Part shown: positions 36,060-45,130 of the stretch, in pieces
How the letters are laid out: every line of letters begins with the position of its first letter
How positions within the stretch are numbered: the stretch's first letter is position 1
DNA from: Leisingera sp. ANG1
Lineage (GTDB): Bacteria; Pseudomonadota; Alphaproteobacteria; Rhodobacterales; Rhodobacteraceae
Direction: 5' to 3'
Assembly (NCBI RefSeq): GCF_000203975.2
Contig: NZ_AFCF02000011.1
Span: forward strand, 1-64,000
Length of the DNA stretch: 64,000 nt
Program-made: the position numbers and the translations under genes
Notes under the pieces: generated by a model
Databases searched by the model: none
What the model was told of the DNA's origin: nothing
Seen by the model: only the letters and a program-made list of their open reading frames with translations

Positions 36060-37226
36060 TCAATCCGCCCCGGACAGGTCGCGGGTAAAAACTTTTTCCG
36101 CCACATCGCGGAGCTCGCCGCTCAGCCGGTTGGCGACAATCAGATCGGATTCCGCCTTGAAGGCGGCCAGGTCGCGGACCACCCGGGACCGGAAGAAATG
36201 CGTCTCCTCCAGCACCGGCTCATAGACGATCACCTCGACCCCCTTGGCCTTCAGCCGCTTCATGATGCCCTGAATGGAGGACTGGCGGAAATTGTCCGAG
36301 CCGGCCTTCATCACCAGCCGGTGGATCCCCACCACCTTGGGCCCGCGCATCAGGATCCGGTCGGACAGGAAATCCTTGCGGGTGCGGTTGGCGTCGACAA
36401 TGGCGCGGATCAGGTTCTGCGGCACATGGTTGTAATTGGCCAGGAGCTGCTTGGTGTCCTTGGGCAGGCAATAGCCGCCGTAGCCGAAGGAGGGGTTGTT
36501 GTAATGGCTGCCGATCCGCGGATCGAGGCCGGCACCTTCGATGATCTGGCGGCTGTCCATGCCGCCGGCCATGGCGTAGCTGTCCAGCTCGTTGAAGAAA
36601 GCCACCCGCATCGCGAGGTACGTGTTTGCAAACAGCTTGATCGCTTCCGCCTCATCCGGGCCGGTGAACAGCATCGGCACATCGGTTTCCGCGGAGCCTT
36701 CCAGCAGCAGCCCGGCAAAGGCCCGCGCGCGTTCCGACTGCTCGCCGACGATGATGCGGCTGGGATGCAGGTTGTCGTGAAGCGCCCGGCCTTCGCGCAG
36801 GAACTCGGGCGAGAAGATCACCTGGTCCGTCTCCAGCTCCGCCCGGATCCGGCGCACATAGCCCACCGGGATCGTCGATTTGATCACGATGGCGGCGGTC
36901 CGGTTCACCGCGATGGCCTGGCGGATCACCGCCTCCACCGAGGCGGTGTCGAAACAGTTGGTCCTGGGGTCGTAATCCGTGGGCGTGGCCACAATCACGT
37001 AGTCGGCATCGCGGCAGGCCGCAGCCGCATCCAGCGTGGCGGTCAGATCCAGCGGGCGGCTGGCGAGGAACTCCTCCAGTTCCGGGTCTGCGATGGGGCA
37101 TTTGCGGGCATTGACCATCCTGACCCGGTCCTGCGACAGGTCAACGGCGGTGACCGTGTGGTTCTGCGCCAGCAGAACCGCATTGGACAGGCCGACATAC
37201 CCCAGTCCTGCAACCGCGATTTTCAT
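36060..37226 (-). CDS. ugd: UDP-glucose 6-dehydrogenase
   Basis: 388-residue NAD-dependent enzyme that oxidises UDP-glucose to UDP-glucuronate. The Rossmann motif is GLGYVGLS at 7-14, the catalytic Cys253 lies in [10 protein letters not shown], and IKSTIPVG and FSPEFLREG are conserved active-site segments. Its length is close to that of compact bacterial Ugd. ATG 37226 lies four bases after the manC stop with GAGGGC ahead, so the two are coupled. It supplies glucuronate for an acidic EPS. Confidence 0.94.
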   Translation of the reverse strand: MKIAVAGLGYVGLSNAVLLAQNHTVTAVDLSQDRVRMVNARKCPIADPELEEFLASRPLDLTATLDAAAACRDADYVIVATPTDYDPRTNCFDTASVEAVIRQAIAVNRTAAIVIKSTIPVGYVRRIRAELETDQVIFSPEFLREGRALHDNLHPSRIIVGEQSERARAFAGLLLEGSAETDVPMLFTGPDEAEAIKLFANTYLAMRVAFFNELDSYAMAGGMDSRQIIEGAGLDPRIGSHYNNPSFGYGGYCLPKDTKQLLANYNHVPQNLIRAIVDANRTRKDFLSDRILMRGPKVVGIHRLVMKAGSDNFRQSSIQGIMKRLKAKGVEVIVYEPVLEETHFFRSRVVRDLAAFKAESDLIVANRLSGELRDVAEKVFTRDLSGAD

Positions 37227-37230
37227 GCCC

Positions 37231-38691
37231 TCAGCCCCGCGCGTAGACATCTTCGTAGCGGATGATGTCATCCTCGCCGACATAGGCGCCGGTCTGCACC
37301 TCGATCAGCACCATCGGCACCTTGCCGGGGTTCTCCATCCGGTGCACCGCGCCCAGCGGCACATAGACGCTCTCGTTCTCGGTCACCAGCTTTTCGACCC
37401 CGTCCACCGTCACCTTGGCGGTGCCCTCGACCACGATCCAATGCTCGGAGCGGTGCACATGGCTCTGCAGGCTCAGGGCCGCGCCCGGGTGCACCAGGAT
37501 CCGCTTGACCTGGAACCGGTCGCCCACTGCCAGGCTCTCGAACCAGCCCCAGGGGCGGTGGTCCTTGGGGAACTGGGTGGCCTGGGGGGCGGCCTTCTTC
37601 TTCAGCGCCGCCACCGCCAGCTTGACGTCCTGGGCGCGGGATTTGTCGGCGACCAGAACCGCATCGTTCATCGCCACCGCCATAATGCCGTCCAGGCCGA
37701 TGCCGACCACCTCCAGCCGCTCGCTGTCGGCGCGCAAGAGCGTGTCCCGGCAATCAATTGCGGTGGCGCCGCTGCTGGTGACGACGCCGTCTGCATCCGG
37801 GGTGCTCTCGCGCCAGACCGCATCCCAGCCGCCCAGGTCGGACCAGGCCGCATCAAAGGGCACCACCGAGAGGTTCGCGGCCTTTTCCATCACCGCATAG
37901 TCGATCGAGATATCCTCGGCAGCGCTCCAGGGCTCAGGCGCCAGGCGCAGGAATCCGAGATCGGGCTTGGCCTGATCCAGCGCCGCCTGCACCGGCGCGA
38001 TCAGGGCCGGCGCATGGGCCTTGAAGGCGGCGATGATATCGGCGGCGCGGAACAGGAAGATGCCCGCGTTCCACTTGAAATTGCCCGCCGCCAGCATCTC
38101 GGCGGCCCGGGCCGCATCGGGTTTTTCCACGAACTGCTTGAGCGGCACCGCACCGCCCTCCGCGCCCCCCCCGGTCTTTGGCGCAGCGGCCAGCTCGAGA
38201 TAGCCATAGGCGGTTTCGGCATGGGCGGGGGTGATGCCGAAGGTGACCAGCTGGCCCGCTGCCACTGCCTCAAGGCCGCGGGCAACGGCGGCGTGGAAGG
38301 CCGCGGTATCCGGAACCACATGGTCCGAAGGCGCCACCAAGAGCACCGCATCGGGATTGTCCGCCCGGGCGCGCAGGGCCGCGGCCAGCACCGCAGGCGC
38401 GGTGTTGCGCCCCTCCGGCTCGATCAGGATGGCGCCGGGGTCGATGCCTGCGCCCTGCAGCTGCTCGGTGACGATGAAGCGGAAATCGGAGTTGGTCAGC
38501 ACCATCGGCGCGGCAAAGCGCAAGCCCTCTGCCTGCCCCGGACCCGGCCGGGCGGACAGCCGCCGGGCCGAGGCCTGGAACAGCGTCTCTTCACCCATCA
38601 AAGGCACGAACTGCTTGGGGTAGCTCTTGCGCGACAAGGGCCACAGACGGGTTCCGGAGCCTCCGCACAGGAGGACGGGTGTAATCAACAT
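37231..38691 (-). CDS. manC: Mannose-1-P guanylyltransferase / mannose-6-P isomerase
   Basis: 486-residue type II bifunctional enzyme of GDP-mannose synthesis. The pyrophosphorylase signature [20 protein letters not shown] starts at residue 7. [10 protein letters not shown] lies mid-chain. A C-terminal cupin domain ([20 protein letters not shown] from about 397) carries the isomerase histidines. First gene of a minus-strand operon that continues through ugd and the epimerase. Two TTTAATC direct repeats precede the ATG and no Shine-Dalgarno is obvious, which hints at a leaderless or regulated start. Confidence 0.94.
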   Translation of the reverse strand: MLITPVLLCGGSGTRLWPLSRKSYPKQFVPLMGEETLFQASARRLSARPGPGQAEGLRFAAPMVLTNSDFRFIVTEQLQGAGIDPGAILIEPEGRNTAPAVLAAALRARADNPDAVLLVAPSDHVVPDTAAFHAAVARGLEAVAAGQLVTFGITPAHAETAYGYLELAAAPKTGGGAEGGAVPLKQFVEKPDAARAAEMLAAGNFKWNAGIFLFRAADIIAAFKAHAPALIAPVQAALDQAKPDLGFLRLAPEPWSAAEDISIDYAVMEKAANLSVVPFDAAWSDLGGWDAVWRESTPDADGVVTSSGATAIDCRDTLLRADSERLEVVGIGLDGIMAVAMNDAVLVADKSRAQDVKLAVAALKKKAAPQATQFPKDHRPWGWFESLAVGDRFQVKRILVHPGAALSLQSHVHRSEHWIVVEGTAKVTVDGVEKLVTENESVYVPLGAVHRMENPGKVPMVLIEVQTGAYVGEDDIIRYEDVYARG

Positions 38692-39031
38692 GATTAAAAC
38701 TCGATTAAAGCTTGCCTGTCTCCGGTCCTAGTGAATGCGTGCCGCACTGACAAGCCTTAGGGGCGAAACGCCGTAAAAAATTCATCTTGTGATTTAGCTG
38801 GCGGGACTGGGCACAGCCTGCGGAAGGGATGGCGGCTGCGGCTGCGGGGCGGGCAGGTTTCCGCCAGAGGGCCTGTGCAGAGGCGGCGGCGGCGGCCCCG
38901 GCAGGGATGACGCCGGCCGCAATACGTGCCATTGATCCGGGCACCACAGATATGCTCCGGAACAGCGGCACGGCCGGATCCGGCCGCACGCCCCGCACGG
39001 CAGGGGCCGGGAAAGGCAGGCAAGGACAGTG
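38692..39031. promoter_or_regulatory. manC/xrtE divergent intergenic region (340 bp)
   Basis: No gene seen. Near manC, GATTAAAA and GATTAAAG are ten-base-spaced direct repeats (38692-38709), and an AT-rich patch lies at about 38772-38800. Near xrtE, CGGCCGGATCCGGCCG is a perfect 16-base palindrome (38971-38986). These are candidate sites for a shared regulator. Confidence 0.45.
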
Positions 39032-40630
39032 ATGCAGGCGGTTTACTCAAGGCCATTCCTCCCCCGGCTGGCGGTCTTTGCGGCCGTCCTGCTGGCCGAA
39101 GTGCTGGCCATCCGCCTTGCCTTTCAGTTCAGGGAGACGTTTTCCTGTGCCGCCACCACGCTGCCCGGCCTGTGCGCCTGGATGAAAACCCTGCCGCTGC
39201 GCACGGTCTTTTCGGGCCTGGCCCTGGCGGCTGCGGTTGCGCTGAAGCCGTCTCTCTGGGGCGCGCGCGGGGCCCGGCCGGCCGCCGCTGCCGGGCTGCG
39301 CCCGAAGCCCGCGCTGCTGCATCTGGGGGGGCTGGTGCTGCTTTTTGCACCGCTCTGGCAGCTGTCCTTTGCGGATCTGGAGGCCCGGTTTGCCCTGCTG
39401 GCGCCGGTGTTTCTGCTGGGCGCCTTCTGCGCCGCCGCGGGGGCGCTGCTGTGGCTGATGCCGCTGCGGGCCTGGCGGCAGGGGCTGTCCGGCAGCGGGC
39501 TGGTGCTGCCGCTCACCCTGGCGGCCTTCTTTGCGCTGCCGGATATCGTGGACGCCTCCGGGGCCGTCTGGGGCGACAATCAGCTGCTGACCCGGCTCAC
39601 CTTTGCCGCCGTGGACCAAGTCCTGTCGCTGTTTCACACCACAGTCACCAGCCTGCCCGAAGAGCGCATCTTTGCGCTCAACGGCTTTGCGGTCCAGGTC
39701 GGCGATGCCTGCTCCGGGATCGAGGGGTTTGCCCTGATTGCCCTGTTCATGGGCGGCTATGCGCTGCTCTGCCGCGGCAGCCTGCGCCTGCGGCCCTACT
39801 GGCTGGTGCTGTTCCCGCTGGCGGTGCTGCTGAGCTGGGCCTTCAACGTCCTGCGGATCTCGGTGCTGATCTGGATCGGCGCCTATGTCTCGCCGGCGCT
39901 GGCGGTGGAGGGGTTCCATTCCTACGCGGGCTGGCTGGTGTTCTCGCTGCTGGCGCTGGCGATCCTGATTTCCGCCCACAACATGCCGCTGTTTCAAAAG
40001 CCGGCGGCGGACAGCGCCCCGTCTTTGGCCCCGTCCCTGGCGGCGGATCCGCTGTTTGCCCGGATCGTGCCCTTCATCCTGTTCATGATCAGCGGCACGC
40101 TGACACCGCTGTTCTGGGAGGTCCCGTCCGAGGGCTACCCGCTGCGGGCGGCGCTGATGCTGCTGGGGCTGGGGCTGTTCTGGCCCGCGCTCAAGACGTT
40201 CAGCTGGCGGGCCGGGCCGCTGGACTGGCTGGCGGGCGCCGCGGTGGCGGCGCTGTGGCTGTGGACCGCACCGGAAAGCGGCGGCAGCACCGCCGCGGCG
40301 CCGGATCCGGTCTGGATCATCTGCCGCCTGCTGGGCACGGTGCTCCTGGTGCCGGTGATCGAGGAGCTGTTCTTCCGCGCCTATGTGCTGGAGCGCATCG
40401 CCGGCGGCCCCGGCGCGCCCGCCTGGCGGGCCTGGGCCGGTCTAGCGGCCAGCAGCCTGCTGTTTGCGGCGCTGCATGGCCGCTGGCTGGCCGGGGGCGG
40501 GGCGGGGATCGTCTTCGGGCTGCTCTACCTGCGCAGCCGCCGCCCCGGCGGCGCGGTGCAGGCGCATATCCTGGCCAATGCCCTGATTGCCGCTGCCGCC
40601 CTCGCGGCGATGGATTTTGATCTGCTCTGA
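39032..40630 (+). CDS. xrtE: Exosortase E/CPBP protease fusion (VPEID-CTERM system)
   Basis: 532-residue polytopic membrane protein in two halves. The exosortase half has the transpeptidase-like triad in order: Cys227 in GDACSGIEG, Arg275 in FNVLRIS and His296 in GFHSYAG. The C-terminal half is a CPBP (CAAX-type) intramembrane protease with EELFFR at 444-449, LLFAALHGR (His482) and HILAN (His512, Asn516). This fusion is the known architecture of exosortase E. It should cleave VPEID-CTERM proteins at the membrane and pass them to a surface acceptor. Its only substrate seen here is at 17763. ATG 39032 follows AAGGA by five bases. A GTG lies one codon earlier. Confidence 0.92.
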   Translation: MQAVYSRPFLPRLAVFAAVLLAEVLAIRLAFQFRETFSCAATTLPGLCAWMKTLPLRTVFSGLALAAAVALKPSLWGARGARPAAAAGLRPKPALLHLGGLVLLFAPLWQLSFADLEARFALLAPVFLLGAFCAAAGALLWLMPLRAWRQGLSGSGLVLPLTLAAFFALPDIVDASGAVWGDNQLLTRLTFAAVDQVLSLFHTTVTSLPEERIFALNGFAVQVGDACSGIEGFALIALFMGGYALLCRGSLRLRPYWLVLFPLAVLLSWAFNVLRISVLIWIGAYVSPALAVEGFHSYAGWLVFSLLALAILISAHNMPLFQKPAADSAPSLAPSLAADPLFARIVPFILFMISGTLTPLFWEVPSEGYPLRAALMLLGLGLFWPALKTFSWRAGPLDWLAGAAVAALWLWTAPESGGSTAAAPDPVWIICRLLGTVLLVPVIEELFFRAYVLERIAGGPGAPAWRAWAGLAASSLLFAALHGRWLAGGGAGIVFGLLYLRSRRPGGAVQAHILANALIAAAALAAMDFDLL

Positions 40631-40689
40631 TCCGGCCTTTGCGGACAGGCCTGTTCAGAAAATGCGGCGCGGCGCGGCGGCGCAAACCC

Positions 40690-40819
40690 TTAAAATTTGC
40701 CTAACATGAGATCTAAAGTGTTGATAATGTGCTAATTTTTGCCACATCCGCAACCCGGTCAGCGCGCAACGCTTTCTTAATCAGTCTCCAACGCCCGTTA
40801 ACGCTTTGGAGGCCTGACC
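40690..40819 (+). promoter_or_regulatory. AT-rich upstream region of secreted ClpP-like gene
   Basis: A 60-base AT-rich stretch (40686-40740) and a GTTAACG motif at 40797-40803 precede the gene, with GGAGG seven bases ahead of the start. GTTAACG also occurs upstream of the VPEID-CTERM gene (about 17711), which may be coincidence. Confidence 0.4.
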
Positions 40820-41332
40820 ATGCTGGCACAGAACACCGCATCTTCCGCCGCCGCCCTAATTGGCCGCCGCCGCACCCTGTTTCATTCCGCCGCAAAAGCC
40901 GCCGCCGTGCTGGGCCTGGCGCTGATGGCGCTGCAGCCCTCTGCCGCCGCCGCCCAGCAGACCTATGTGGTTGGCAGCGACCGCGGCGGCTATCTGCATG
41001 ACCGGCTGATCGAGCTGAAGAATCTGCAGCAGAACGGCGTCCGGGTCGAGATCCGCGGCAAGGTCTGCTATTCCACCTGCACCATGTTCCTCGGCCTGCC
41101 GGGCGCCTGCGTCGATCCGGCCACCACTTTCGGCTTCCACGGCCCCTCGCGCGGCGGCCGCCGCCTGACGCAGGAGAAATTCGACTACTTCAGCCGGGTG
41201 ATGGCCGGGTATTATCCGGCGCCGCTGAAGAGCTGGTTCATGGCCGAAGGCCGCAACCGGATTTCCGGGGTCCACAAGATCAAAGGCAGTGAGATCATCC
41301 GCATGGGCGTGCCGGCCTGCCGCAACGCCTAA
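40820..41332 (+). CDS. Secreted ClpP/crotonase-fold-like protein
   Basis: 170 residues. The long N-terminus has RRRTLF followed by a hydrophobic stretch and PSAAAAQQ, which looks like a twin-arginine or long Sec signal peptide cut near residue 45. The mature part has KVCYSTCTMFLG (Ser85 between Cys83 and Cys87), ACVDP and FGFHGPS (His107), a pattern seen in exported ClpP-like predicted proteases of alphaproteobacteria, in which the Ser and His are proposed catalytic residues. Function unproven. Its position right after exosortase E, 189 bases away and on the same strand, suggests a possible link with surface-protein processing, but it has its own AT-rich upstream region. Confidence 0.7.
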   Translation: MLAQNTASSAAALIGRRRTLFHSAAKAAAVLGLALMALQPSAAAAQQTYVVGSDRGGYLHDRLIELKNLQQNGVRVEIRGKVCYSTCTMFLGLPGACVDPATTFGFHGPSRGGRRLTQEKFDYFSRVMAGYYPAPLKSWFMAEGRNRISGVHKIKGSEIIRMGVPACRNA

Positions 41333-41376
41333 GTAGTACCCGCTGCCGGCAGGGCCGTGTGCCCGGCTGTTTCCCG

Positions 41377-41410
41377 CGCCCCCGCTGCAGGAGCTCCCGC
41401 GGCGGGGGCG
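41377..41410. repeat. GC hairpin downstream of ClpP-like gene
   Basis: CGCCCCCGC pairs with GCGGGGGCG over a 16-base loop, 45 bases past the stop codon. No T tract. Possible transcript-end stabiliser. Confidence 0.5.
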
Positions 41411-41552
41411 TACTCTTGTGCGCAGGCCTCTGTGCACCTGGCAGGACAGGGCATTTTCCCTGCGCCGGCCGGATCGGCGATTCTCGCCCGCAACCATAGC
41501 CTGTAATGGGTATTATGGAAAATAACTCCGGGCAGCCCGGGAGGCGGACAAA

Positions 41553-41580
41553 AAAACGGGCCTCTGCAGAGGCCCGTTTT
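41553..41580. terminator. Bidirectional terminator, 28-base perfect palindrome
   Basis: AAAACGGGCCTCTG and CAGAGGCCCGTTTT form a perfect 14-bp stem with A/T tracts on both flanks, so it can work on either strand. It lies between the convergent ClpP-like gene and yjbE copy B, 43 bases past the yjbE stop. Confidence 0.88.
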
Positions 41581-41623
41581 CCAAAGATTGCGGTGCCGCC
41601 GGTGCCGGCAGCAGGCCGTCAGA

Positions 41624-41851
41624 TCAGTTGGTGGTGGTGGTGGTGGTGGTGCTGACGGAATCGTCGTCGTTGGCAATCACGCCGACCACAACCAGGGCAC
41701 CGACGACAGCTGCAGCGGTGCCGGCGGTCACGCTGGTGCCGAGGATGCCGGTTTGTTCGCCGCCGGTCGGTGCCGGAGCGGTTTCCTGTGCGGAAACGGC
41801 AGTTGCCGACGCCAGGGCTGCCAGGGTCAGAGCGGACAGAAGATTTTTCAT
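41624..41851 (-). CDS. yjbE: YjbE/GfcA-like small exported protein (copy B)
   Basis: 75-residue secreted protein: signal peptide MKNLLSALTLAALASATAVSAQ, a short polar segment, a hydrophobic segment (TAGTAAAVVGALVVVGVIA at about 43-61), then NDDDSVS and a run of Thr ending TTN. It closely matches YjbE architecture, including the Thr tail. ATG 41851 is preceded by AAAGGAG with seven bases between, which is ideal. Last gene of yjbH-yjbF-yjbE copy B, followed by a strong terminator. Confidence 0.8.
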   Translation of the reverse strand: MKNLLSALTLAALASATAVSAQETAPAPTGGEQTGILGTSVTAGTAAAVVGALVVVGVIANDDDSVSTTTTTTTN

Positions 41852-41916
41852 TTTCAAACTCCTTTGGAGAACTGTGATAGGTGCGTTGAGGCGACCTTAT
41901 GGGAGGCGGATGGTTA

Positions 41917-41951
41917 TTTCAACGTATGGAATAGCGGCAAAACTGTTGAAA
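41917..41951. promoter_or_regulatory. Inverted repeat upstream of yjbE copy B
   Basis: TTTCAAC and GTTGAAA are separated by 21 bases in the 186-base gap between yjbF and yjbE. It is AT-richer than its surroundings. It may mark a separate yjbE promoter or operator. Confidence 0.4.
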
Positions 41952-42037
41952 TCCCGTTTGCATTGAAGATTTTTTCCGCCCGTTGCCGCAATGCCGCGGG
42001 GACAGGGTGGAAACCGGCGCGGAAAACCGGCGCAGCC

Positions 42038-42730
42038 TCACCGCTGCAGCTGGCGGATTCGGATATATCCAATTTCCGGGCCAGCCCATTGCCGCGATTG
42101 CCAGACCCGGATGCGCCCCGGGCGGGAATCAACCCAGTAGTCATTGACCACCGCCCCGCCGGCGCCTTCGCAGCGCTCCTGCAGGTGGCGGGCCGGATGG
42201 GTGATCTCGACAATTTCCACTGGTTCCGGGCCGAGGTCGTGCAGGCTGCAGGCCATGTTCAGCACCCGCTGGCTGTTGCCATCGGCGCGCACGGTATAGC
42301 GGCGCGCGCCGCCGCGCGCCGGGCCGCCCTTGCCGTCTGCGGCCGGCACCTGCGCCGACAGCAGCCCGCCGCCCAGGCCGCGGGTGGCAATCAGCATGCC
42401 CTGGCGCAGCGCAACGGAGGCATTGTCCCGGCTGCGCCAGACCTCGATTTCGCCGGCATGGCTGTCGCGGCGGCGCAGCCCCGGGGTCAGGTAGGCGGTG
42501 ACCGCGCGATTCTCGATGGTGAGCTCGATATGGGGCAGGGTCTCGTTGTCCAGGAGCGCCCGGGTCAGCTTGGGCAGCGGCGGCGGGCTGCGGCGGCGTT
42601 TGAACTGCTCTGCCACCGCCTGCACAACTTCCAGCTCGGCCTGGGTCTTTTCCGGCCCCTGGCTGCAGCCCGCCAGCAGCAGCGCAGCGGCCAGGGCGGC
42701 GGCGGCCATCCGGATCATGCTCATGCTCAT
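42038..42730 (-). CDS. yjbF: YjbF/GfcB-like lipoprotein (copy B)
   Basis: 230-residue predicted lipoprotein with LLLAGC (Cys22). The body contains LTIENRAVTAYLTPG, VALRQGMLIATRGLGGGLLS and NDYWVDSRPG, matching YjbF. The four bases ATGA overlap yjbH upstream, as in copy A, though the chain is only distantly similar. A Lys/Arg-rich linker (KRRRSPPPLPK) follows the lipid anchor. The Met at 42724 or 42718 could also serve as start. Confidence 0.86.
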   Translation of the reverse strand: MSMSMIRMAAAALAAALLLAGCSQGPEKTQAELEVVQAVAEQFKRRRSPPPLPKLTRALLDNETLPHIELTIENRAVTAYLTPGLRRRDSHAGEIEVWRSRDNASVALRQGMLIATRGLGGGLLSAQVPAADGKGGPARGGARRYTVRADGNSQRVLNMACSLHDLGPEPVEIVEITHPARHLQERCEGAGGAVVNDYWVDSRPGRIRVWQSRQWAGPEIGYIRIRQLQR

Positions 42731-44940
42731 TCCCAGAACCTCGCGCGCTGGTCTTCCAGGCTCTTGCGGTGGGCCTCGCGCACCGGACCGTAGAGCCGGT
42801 CCGGCACCGCCACCCGCTGGCCGCCGTCGCGCTGGGTCGGGCGGATGGTCAGGCCGAAGCCCGACCGCGACGGTTTGCCCAGCAGCCAGTCGACCGGAAT
42901 GCGGAAGCGGAAGCCCTTGTCAAAGGAGCCCTCGCCGAAATCCTCGGCGGAAACATTTGTCAGGGTAAAGAAGGCGCCGACCAGGAAGCCGTTGTCGAAC
43001 TCCCGGTTCAGGCTGAAGGTGCCGCCGTAGTCGCCGGCCAGGTAGCGGCCCGCATCCAGCTGCAGCAGATAGCCCTTGCCCAGCTCCGCATAGGCCGAGG
43101 CATGGCCGGTGAAGGTGCGGTAATCGCGGAACGAAAACCGCTGGTCGAAATCGCGCTGCACCACATAGTTGGCCTCCAGCCCGAAGCCGATGCGGCTGTT
43201 CACCGGTTTCCACAGCACCTCGCCCGAAATGCCGCCGTACATCGTCTCAAACAGGCCGGCGGTGGCGCGGGCATAAAGGTTGCGGCCCGGTTTCCACAGG
43301 CGGCTCACATAGAGGTTTTCCAGGGTGGTGCCGAACTGGGCGTATTCGCTCTGGTCGGTGCGCACATGCGGCAGCACCGAGTTGGAGGCGCGGCCGTTCT
43401 TCACATTGCCGGCCAGCCGCTGGCGGATGGTGCCGGCGATGCGCCAGCCGGGCGCGGGCGCATATGAGGCGGTGAAATCGAGGCCCGCATCAATCCGGAA
43501 CGGCTTTTCGGGATCGAAATAGGCGGGCTCGGTATAGGGGCTGATGGAGCTGGCAAACGCCGGGTACAGCTCGCTGGAGAACAGCGCATCCGCGGGCAGC
43601 GGCCCGGCGTCCTGCACCCCGGCGGCGGCGAACAGCGCGTCCGCGGCTTCCGGGTCGAACTCCAGCGCCTCCAGGTCGGAACGGCGGATCTCGATCACAG
43701 ACAGGCCGAGGCCGCGGCGCACCGGCACCAGCCGGAAGCTCTCCACCGAGGGCGGCAGGGTCTGGGCCAGGGCGCGGGCGGCGCGGCCCGCTGCCTGGCT
43801 CTGCGAGCGGTAGCGGATGTTGCGGTAGCGCAGCTCGGCGCTGGTGCCGGTGAGGGTGATCGCCTCCAGCACCAGCCCGTCCGCCTTCAGCGCCTCGGCG
43901 GCCCGGTCGCGGACGGTGCGGGACTTGGTTTCGCTGGCGGCCCAGTCCTGGCTCCAGTGCGCCTCTTCGGTGGCCCATTGGCTGCGCGGGTTGACCGGGT
44001 GCGGCGCCGGCACCGCCATCAGGGTGGGCGGATGCTTCGGATTGAGCTGGATCTGCGCGGTCAGGCCGATCTCGGAGCCATAGAGGTAATAGGCGCCCAG
44101 GCGCACCCGGTCGGAATACTGGTATTCCACCCCGAAGTTGGCGGCCGATTTATGCTCGAACACATCCGATCTGCGGGTTTCGGTCACATAGGCGTCGGTG
44201 GAATATTCCGCCTTCAGGCTCCAGCGCTCATCCGGCTGCCATTCAAAGCCGGCAAAAGGCGCGACGGGGCCGCGGAACCACTGGTCCGTGGCCAGCTTGC
44301 CGCCGGTGCTGCCGCCGACAAAGCCGGGGCGGGTGCCGGTTGAGCCGATGCCGCCGTTGCTGCCGAGCCGCCCCCAGCCAAGCCCTGCCGAGATCTTCAG
44401 CCGGCCGGGACCGCGGCCCCAGCCCAGGGCGGCGGCCTGAAACCGCTTGGTGGCAACAAAATACTCTGCGGCATAGATGCCGGTGCCGGCAAAATCCTGC
44501 AGCCCCATGGTGACCTCGGGCAGCCAGCCGCGCTCGCGCCAGAGCCGGGCGCGCACATCGAAGCCGCGGTCGTAATAGGTGCTGAAGCCGAACAGGTTCA
44601 GGTCCTGGATGCCGTTGTAGCGGAACGAGGCGCTGAGCCAGGGCAGCGCCTGGAAGGTGATGTTGTAGCGCGACGTGCCCGCGAACCAGGAGTAGGTGAC
44701 CGCATACTGGCCGTCGGGCAGCATTTCGGCGCTTGGCATATCGATGAGGCCGGGGCTGCCGTAGAAGTTGAGACTGGGCGGCGGCAGCGGTTTCAGCCGC
44801 GGCGCCGCGGCTTCCGTGCCCGGGGCCGCCTGCGGATCGTCGCGGGTGATCTGCGGCACCTCTGCCTGTCCCGGAGCGGCAGCCAGGCACAGCAGCGCCA
44901 ACGCTCCGGTGCTGTGCAGAAGGGTCTTGATCGGGGTCAC
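42727..44940 (-). CDS. yjbH: YjbH-like outer-membrane EPS protein (copy B)
   Basis: 737-residue paralogue of the protein at 22811. Signal peptide to about residue 26 (GQA|EVPQ), then GSPGLIDMPSAEMLPDGQY, LQDFAGTGIYAAEYFVATK, and near the end GRYLAGDYGGTFSLNREF and FGEGSFDKGFRFRIPVDW. These are shared almost segment for segment with copy A. A periplasmic-looking charged insert at about 320-400 (HWSQDWAASETKSRTVRDR...) differs between copies. Its gene order, yjbH-yjbF-yjbE on one strand, also differs. Confidence 0.9.
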   Translation of the reverse strand: MTPIKTLLHSTGALALLCLAAAPGQAEVPQITRDDPQAAPGTEAAAPRLKPLPPPSLNFYGSPGLIDMPSAEMLPDGQYAVTYSWFAGTSRYNITFQALPWLSASFRYNGIQDLNLFGFSTYYDRGFDVRARLWRERGWLPEVTMGLQDFAGTGIYAAEYFVATKRFQAAALGWGRGPGRLKISAGLGWGRLGSNGGIGSTGTRPGFVGGSTGGKLATDQWFRGPVAPFAGFEWQPDERWSLKAEYSTDAYVTETRRSDVFEHKSAANFGVEYQYSDRVRLGAYYLYGSEIGLTAQIQLNPKHPPTLMAVPAPHPVNPRSQWATEEAHWSQDWAASETKSRTVRDRAAEALKADGLVLEAITLTGTSAELRYRNIRYRSQSQAAGRAARALAQTLPPSVESFRLVPVRRGLGLSVIEIRRSDLEALEFDPEAADALFAAAGVQDAGPLPADALFSSELYPAFASSISPYTEPAYFDPEKPFRIDAGLDFTASYAPAPGWRIAGTIRQRLAGNVKNGRASNSVLPHVRTDQSEYAQFGTTLENLYVSRLWKPGRNLYARATAGLFETMYGGISGEVLWKPVNSRIGFGLEANYVVQRDFDQRFSFRDYRTFTGHASAYAELGKGYLLQLDAGRYLAGDYGGTFSLNREFDNGFLVGAFFTLTNVSAEDFGEGSFDKGFRFRIPVDWLLGKPSRSGFGLTIRPTQRDGGQRVAVPDRLYGPVREAHRKSLEDQRARFWE

Positions 44941-45130
44941 GGGGAAACCTGCCTTATGGAACTGCCTGCCGCCGGTCTTCGCGGTCCCGGCCTGTTGTCT
45001 GTGGCCCGCTTAGACCATGGGGCGGGCGGCGGATCAATTGCCGGCGGCGCCGGGGCCGCGGTTTTGCCGCCATTGCTGCCCCCGGGCCGCACTCCGGCCC
45101 GCCTGCCCGGCCGCAGAGGCCGGCGCGTTG

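Noticed and set aside
38926-40620. Open frame overlapping xrtE in another frame
   Set aside because: Ala/Gly/Arg-rich without membrane segments, whereas the xrtE frame carries both catalytic motif sets.
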